Positions 60,355-64,000 of a stretch of DNA of 64,000 nt are shown piece by piece. How positions within the stretch are numbered: position 1 is the stretch's first letter; each line of letters opens with the position of its first letter. The DNA is from Kondoa malvinella (Eukaryota; Basidiomycota; Agaricostilbomycetes; Agaricostilbales; Kondoaceae), in assembly GCA_039545315.1 (NCBI GenBank), contig BCIM01000009.1, forward strand, positions 682,001 to 746,000. Direction: 5' to 3'. Below the pieces are notes generated by a model. It searched no databases, was not told where the DNA came from, and saw only the letters and a program-made list of their open reading frames with translations. The position numbers and the translations under genes were made by a program.

Positions 60355-60507
60355 TTGGATGTTCAGATGTGCATGCTGTGGGTCGTATCGGTATGCAATC
60401 GACAAGATCGCACAGCGGGAAGCGCTCGCGGAGCTTTGCGGAAGTTGTCCCGATGCCTGAGACAACCTTTCTCTGGGCAATGTAAACAAAAGATAACGAC
60501 TTCTAGT

Positions 60508-60593
60508 CTGACTGCACTTCGTTCCTTTCGTCTCTCTCTTTCTGACCACCTTCCTATACCTTCCCTTTTCTCTTCCGCCAACAGCCACTCAAG
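60508..60593 (+). promoter_or_regulatory. Pyrimidine-rich leader of the ammonium transporter gene
   Basis: C/T runs (ctctctctttctgaccacc, cttcccttttctcttcc) fill the 85 bp before the ATG at 60594. This is the usual look of a strong fungal core promoter or 5' leader. The role is inferred. Confidence 0.45.
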
Positions 60594-62732
60594 ATGGTTG
60601 GTCAGTACTCCCGCTCTGCTGTCTAACAGGTACAATGCTAACCTTATCTCTCTCCTTCTCTTCTTTCATTTCCCTTATCGCCATTCTCCGACTCCCTCGC
60701 CATGTTTGCCAATACGCCTAATTACATCTGCATCTCATATGCGACCTTACACTTGCAGAAGTGACATATTCCGGTTCGTCTGGCGCTCCGTGCAATCGGC
60801 TTGATTAACGCCTTCGGGTCTAGAAACTTCTGGAGACCTCATCCACACTGTCGATGGCGAGCAAGTCGTGTACAACCTGGGCGACCTGACTTTCATCATG
60901 GTCTGCACTGCGCTGGTGTATGTTTTGGTCTCATTAAGATACTTCTGTTGCTGACGAGATCGTTTTAGCATGATCATGACTCCGGGTATCGGTACGCTCT
61001 TACTGCCAAATAGAGGTAGCCTGGTAGCTCATGCATATGAGTAGCCTTCTTCTATTCTGGTATTCTAAGGCGGAAGAACGCACTTTCGATGGTGTGTCAA
61101 ATTTCCGATTCATTTTCCGCAATCTTCTGACCTGTCGATATAGATTTGGATGGCGCTCGCTATCTACTGTGTTATCTCCATCGCCTGGTTCTTCTGGGGC
61201 TACAGCTTGACATTCTCGTCCGGAAACGCTTTCATTGGCGACCTTTCCAACTTTGGTCTCATCAACGTGTTGGATGCACCAAGCGGTCGGATGCCAGAGC
61301 TGCTCTTTGCTGTATACCAAATGGTCTTTGCTACTCTTACCCCAGGTTCGTGTCAAGCCAGAGGTGATTTACGCAAAAGCTAAAGCATATCTCCAGTCAT
61401 TGCTTTCGGCGCAACCGCTGAACGTGGACGTCTCGGCCCTCTTCTCGTCCTCTCTTTCTGCTGGCACACTATCGTCTACTGCCCAATTACTCACTGGACT
61501 TGGTCTGGCAACGCATGGCTAGCTACCCTCGGCGACCTCGACTTCGCTGGTAAGCAGTCTGATCTTTCTTCCTCTTCGGTACAGACCTGACTATGACAAT
61601 GTTCAGGTGGAGGACCAGTTCACATGTCATCAGGCTTCGCGGCCTTGGCTTACTCCCTCTGGCTCGGAAAGCGCCGCGGCTACGGCACTGAACGTCTCGC
61701 TTACCGCCCATCTTCGGTCGCCAACGTATTCATCGGTACAACTTTCATCTTCTTCGGTTGGTTCGGCTTCAACGGTGGATCTGCCCTTGGCGCCAACTTG
61801 CGAGCTGTTCAGGCTATGATGGCAACCAACATTGCCGCAGCTGCTGGTGGTCTCACATGGATGCTGCTTGATTACCGTCTTGAGAAGAAGTGGTCTACAA
61901 TCGGCATGTGCTCAGGTGTCGTCGCTGGTGAGTGATCGTTCCTTTTGAGCGGGTTTTGAGATTGCTCATATATGCATCTAGGTCTGGTCGGTATCACTCC
62001 TGCTGCTGGATACGTCGGCACACCTTCATCGCTTGCCATCGGTGTCCTCACTGCCGTCGCTTGTAACTTTGCGACGAAGCTCAAGTTCCTCTTGAAAATC
62101 GATGAAACTTTGGACGTCTGGGCACTGCACGGTATTGGAGGCTTCACTGGGTCAATCCGTGAGTCTTCAGGCGCTTCAGAGGCTAATCTTCGTTCGCTGA
62201 TGTCTATTTTCAGTCACTGGTATCTTTGCCGACTCTCGCGTCGCCAGCTTCGACGGCTTGATCGAGATTGATGGAGGATGGATCAACCAGAACTATATGC
62301 AGATTCTCTATCAATTGGCATCTGCCGTCACCGTTTCCTCTTATGCCTTTGTCATGACCCTCATCCTCTGCATCATCATCGATTACATTCCAGGAATGGG
62401 TCTTCGATGCTCTGAAGAGGATGAGATTGTTGGCATTGACTCAAGCTTCCTCGGGGAGGAGACATACGACTATGTCCACTTGTCAGTTTTCTTCTAATTA
62501 TCAATTTCAACTCGCTGATGTATACGATTACCCAGCCGAAGGGAAGCAGACGGTCAATACAACCACGGCGGACACGCCAGCGCCTACAACTCTTCCGACA
62601 AAGTCGACAAAGTTACAGAGAAACCAGTCGGTTCCTCGGGCAGCGAATCATCAATGGCATAAAAGGGTCTTGTTCGATCCCTTTCTATGTTTGTATATGC
62701 GGACACGAGACGAAAAGTATGGGGTTTCTTAA
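60594..62732 (+). CDS. Ammonium transporter (Mep/Amt/Rh family)
   Basis: A plasma-membrane ammonium channel or transporter. A 7-nt first exon (ATGGTTG, 60594-60600) and a 15-nt second exon (60759-60773) encode MVEVTYSE and join TSGDLIHTVDGEQVVY. Family motifs after splicing: MIMTPGIVAFFYSGILRRKN, ALSMIWMALAIYCVISIAWF, YSLTFSSGNAFIG, THWTWSGNAWLATLGDLDFA, GGGPVHMSSGFAALAYS, NVFIGTTFIFFGWFGFNGGS, LDVWALHGIGGFTGS. The two pore histidines (THW and ALHG) are present. Eleven membrane helices are expected. The C-terminal tail has the regulatory start IDYIPGMGLRCSEEDEIVGI and a Thr-rich end. The first intron is long for this genome (158 nt). Confidence 0.94.
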
Positions 62733-62992
62733 CATCGTGTGATAATGCAAGGCTGGTGCCAATTAGAATTACATTTGCCGTGCTTTGCCTGCTTCATTAC
62801 TTTACGGCTACTTTTCACTATTGTGTCTTTTGGCACCGATAGCTTTACAGACACAACAGAAGATTGTATTGCTGTACACTTGGTTCAGTCAGAGCATGGT
62901 CTTCCAGAGTGATGACATACCTGGATGCCGATTCATAGCGCAGACTAGCAGTGATACTTTGTCCGTCCAGCGAACTCTTGCGCCTGCAGCCA

Positions 62993-63590
62993 TTAACCCC
63001 AAGCAGCTGTTGTGCTGCGGATAGACGCTGATCGGCCATGCTTAAAGAAGGAAGACGCGGGTCGACTGACCTGTAATTGACAATCAGTTGCTTGTCGACC
63101 GCAAAGCACTGTGCGACTCTCAGCGAATGCTAGATGACTACAATAGAGCAACATACTTTGAAGAGAGACGAAACAGTATCATCAGGCGACGGCGCGAATG
63201 ACGCGTTGATGTATAGGAACTGCTTGATACCTTTCAGCTACAGACTTCGGTCGAAGAGACCCAGCGGACCAGAGGATCCTTTGCAGGCCAATTGAGCTCT
63301 TTGCGAAGGAAAGCAATGACTGCTTGAAAGCGGTTCGACGCTGTAATCTTGTAGAAGTTTTGCTTCATAATGGGCGCATTGCCTGTCGCTTTGAAGCGCA
63401 CGACGACTATTTTCCCAAGCTGTCAGCTCTCCTCTCCACGGGCTATAGCTGTCAGCAACGCACTCTTGCTGTTGTCCTTCTGTTTATAATGCTCGAGCGC
63501 GTTTCGAGCCTCTGGGCTTAACGACTGCACCAATTCCGTGTCTGGCGCTGTTTGCGCTATCAAAGGCGATTCTCTTGCCGTCTGTGCCAT
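62993..63590 (-). CDS. ATG12: Ubiquitin-like autophagy protein ATG12
   Basis: Conjugated to Atg5 during autophagosome formation. The ATG at 63590 begins a short disordered N-terminus (MAQTARESPLIAQTAP...ARNALEHYKQKDNSK). An intron ending at an AG in aaaatag (not at the earlier cag) joins K to IVVVRFKATGNAPIMKQNFY. Then KITASNRFQAVIAFLRKELN, spliced QFLYINASFAPSPDDTVSSL and CFAVDKQLIVNY. The last intron rebuilds STTAAWG, giving the obligatory C-terminal glycine. The stop is TAA at 62993-62995. About 150 residues, normal for fungal Atg12. None of this is visible without splicing. Confidence 0.93.
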
Positions 63591-63867
63591 GCCCAGTCGT
63601 CCAATCTGCTTATCGCTTCATGCTTGTCTCGAAACGAGCAACAAGACGCTCGAGCCAATTCTCTCATGTCTTGATTCGCTGCATCTGGGATTCCACCAGC
63701 CAGCTATCTGCTTATGTCGGATCTCGCTCATATAACGCCCTGTTCCTGCAAGCGGAAGTCGACCTTTTAGTACCGATGGACCGAGAAATATCTCCGCTCT
63801 CACCGAAGGCAGCGAAGCAAAGAATAGAACACGAAGGCGCTGCTTGTCCTGCTACGGCTAACTGATC

Positions 63868-64000
63868 ATGACTAAACCTATCGTTCAAGTACAAACAACT
63901 CGCGATCACGCGCAAATTGCTGCTGCCCTCAAACAATGCTTCAAGACTGATCCTGTCATTACCTGGATGCTCAATGCATCAGCGCCAAAGAAGAGGGAGA
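63868..64000 (+). CDS. Probable GNAT N-acetyltransferase, N-terminal fragment
   Basis: Starts at the ATG at 63868 and runs off the window after 44 codons: MTKPIVQVQTTRDHAQIAAA, then LKQCFKTDPVITWMLNASAP. The pattern of a leading strand, a helix and F-x-x-D-P-V-x-x-W is typical of the start of fungal GNAT acetyltransferases. The acetyl-CoA-binding core is outside the window, so the assignment is tentative. Confidence 0.45.
   Translation, partial: MTKPIVQVQTTRDHAQIAAALKQCFKTDPVITWMLNASAPKKRE

Noticed and set aside
1..64000. CRISPR arrays, bacterial operons, rRNA, tRNA or intact transposons
   Set aside because: None seen; no regular repeat-spacer pattern, no convincing T-loop and acceptor-stem combination, and no transposase or reverse-transcriptase frames.

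Overview
The window is nuclear DNA of a fungus with a compact, intron-dense genome, most likely a basidiomycete. The signs are very short introns (about 45-65 nt, GT..AG, almost every gene), genes packed on both strands with as little as 0-80 nt between them, and fungal genes such as a myosin-motor chitin synthase, exocyst SEC10, a Yap-type bZIP factor, ATG12 and a Mep/Amt ammonium transporter. I cannot name the species. No bacterial-type operons, transposons, CRISPR arrays, rRNA genes or tRNA genes were seen. Most proteins become recognisable only after splicing, so I reconstructed exons by hand. Outer coordinates are start codon to stop codon of the spliced gene model, introns included.

Layout. 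1-0.3 kb: an exon-like fragment with an inverted relative near 14.5 kb. 0.5-7.5 kb: chitin synthase with myosin and cytochrome b5 domains. 7.6-11.6 kb: two small secreted cysteine-rich proteins around a membrane-anchored unknown. 12.1-14.4 kb: mitochondrial ribosomal uS15m and splicing factor BUD31. 15.2-23.0 kb: SEC10, an unknown with a pyrimidine-rich leader, and a RIX1-like ribosome-biogenesis protein. 23.0-29.4 kb: an Rrn9-like Pol I factor, a DUF726 membrane hydrolase, a hemerythrin-domain protein and an unknown. 29.9-38.0 kb: seipin, the inactive deubiquitinase SAD1/USP39, a membrane alpha/beta-hydrolase-like protein and a peroxisomal acyl-CoA synthetase. 38.7-46.2 kb: bZIP factor, calmodulin-dependent kinase, ER J-protein ERJ5, a GT92-type glycosyltransferase and a lysine-rich nuclear protein. 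46.5-54.0 kb: unknown, ADCK2-like kinase, TIM8, unknown, and a Golgi-type glycosyltransferase. 54.6-64 kb: PUS4, a PPIL3-type cyclophilin, CTF18, ammonium transporter, ATG12 and the start of a probable acetyltransferase.

The genes are mostly housekeeping and do not form a metabolic cluster. Themes recur: cell wall, secretion and glycosylation (CHS, SEC10, two glycosyltransferases, secreted proteins); pre-mRNA splicing (BUD31, SAD1, PPIL3); ribosome biogenesis (RIX1, Rrn9, uS15m); mitochondria (uS15m, TIM8, ADCK2); lipid metabolism (seipin, acyl-CoA synthetase).

The most striking observation is gene architecture. Many genes need internal microexons of 7-16 nt to restore conserved motifs (BUD31, TIM8, ERJ5, CHS, hemerythrin protein, AMT), and several have a first coding exon holding little more than the start codon (BUD31, PPIL3, CaMK, glycosyltransferase, AMT).
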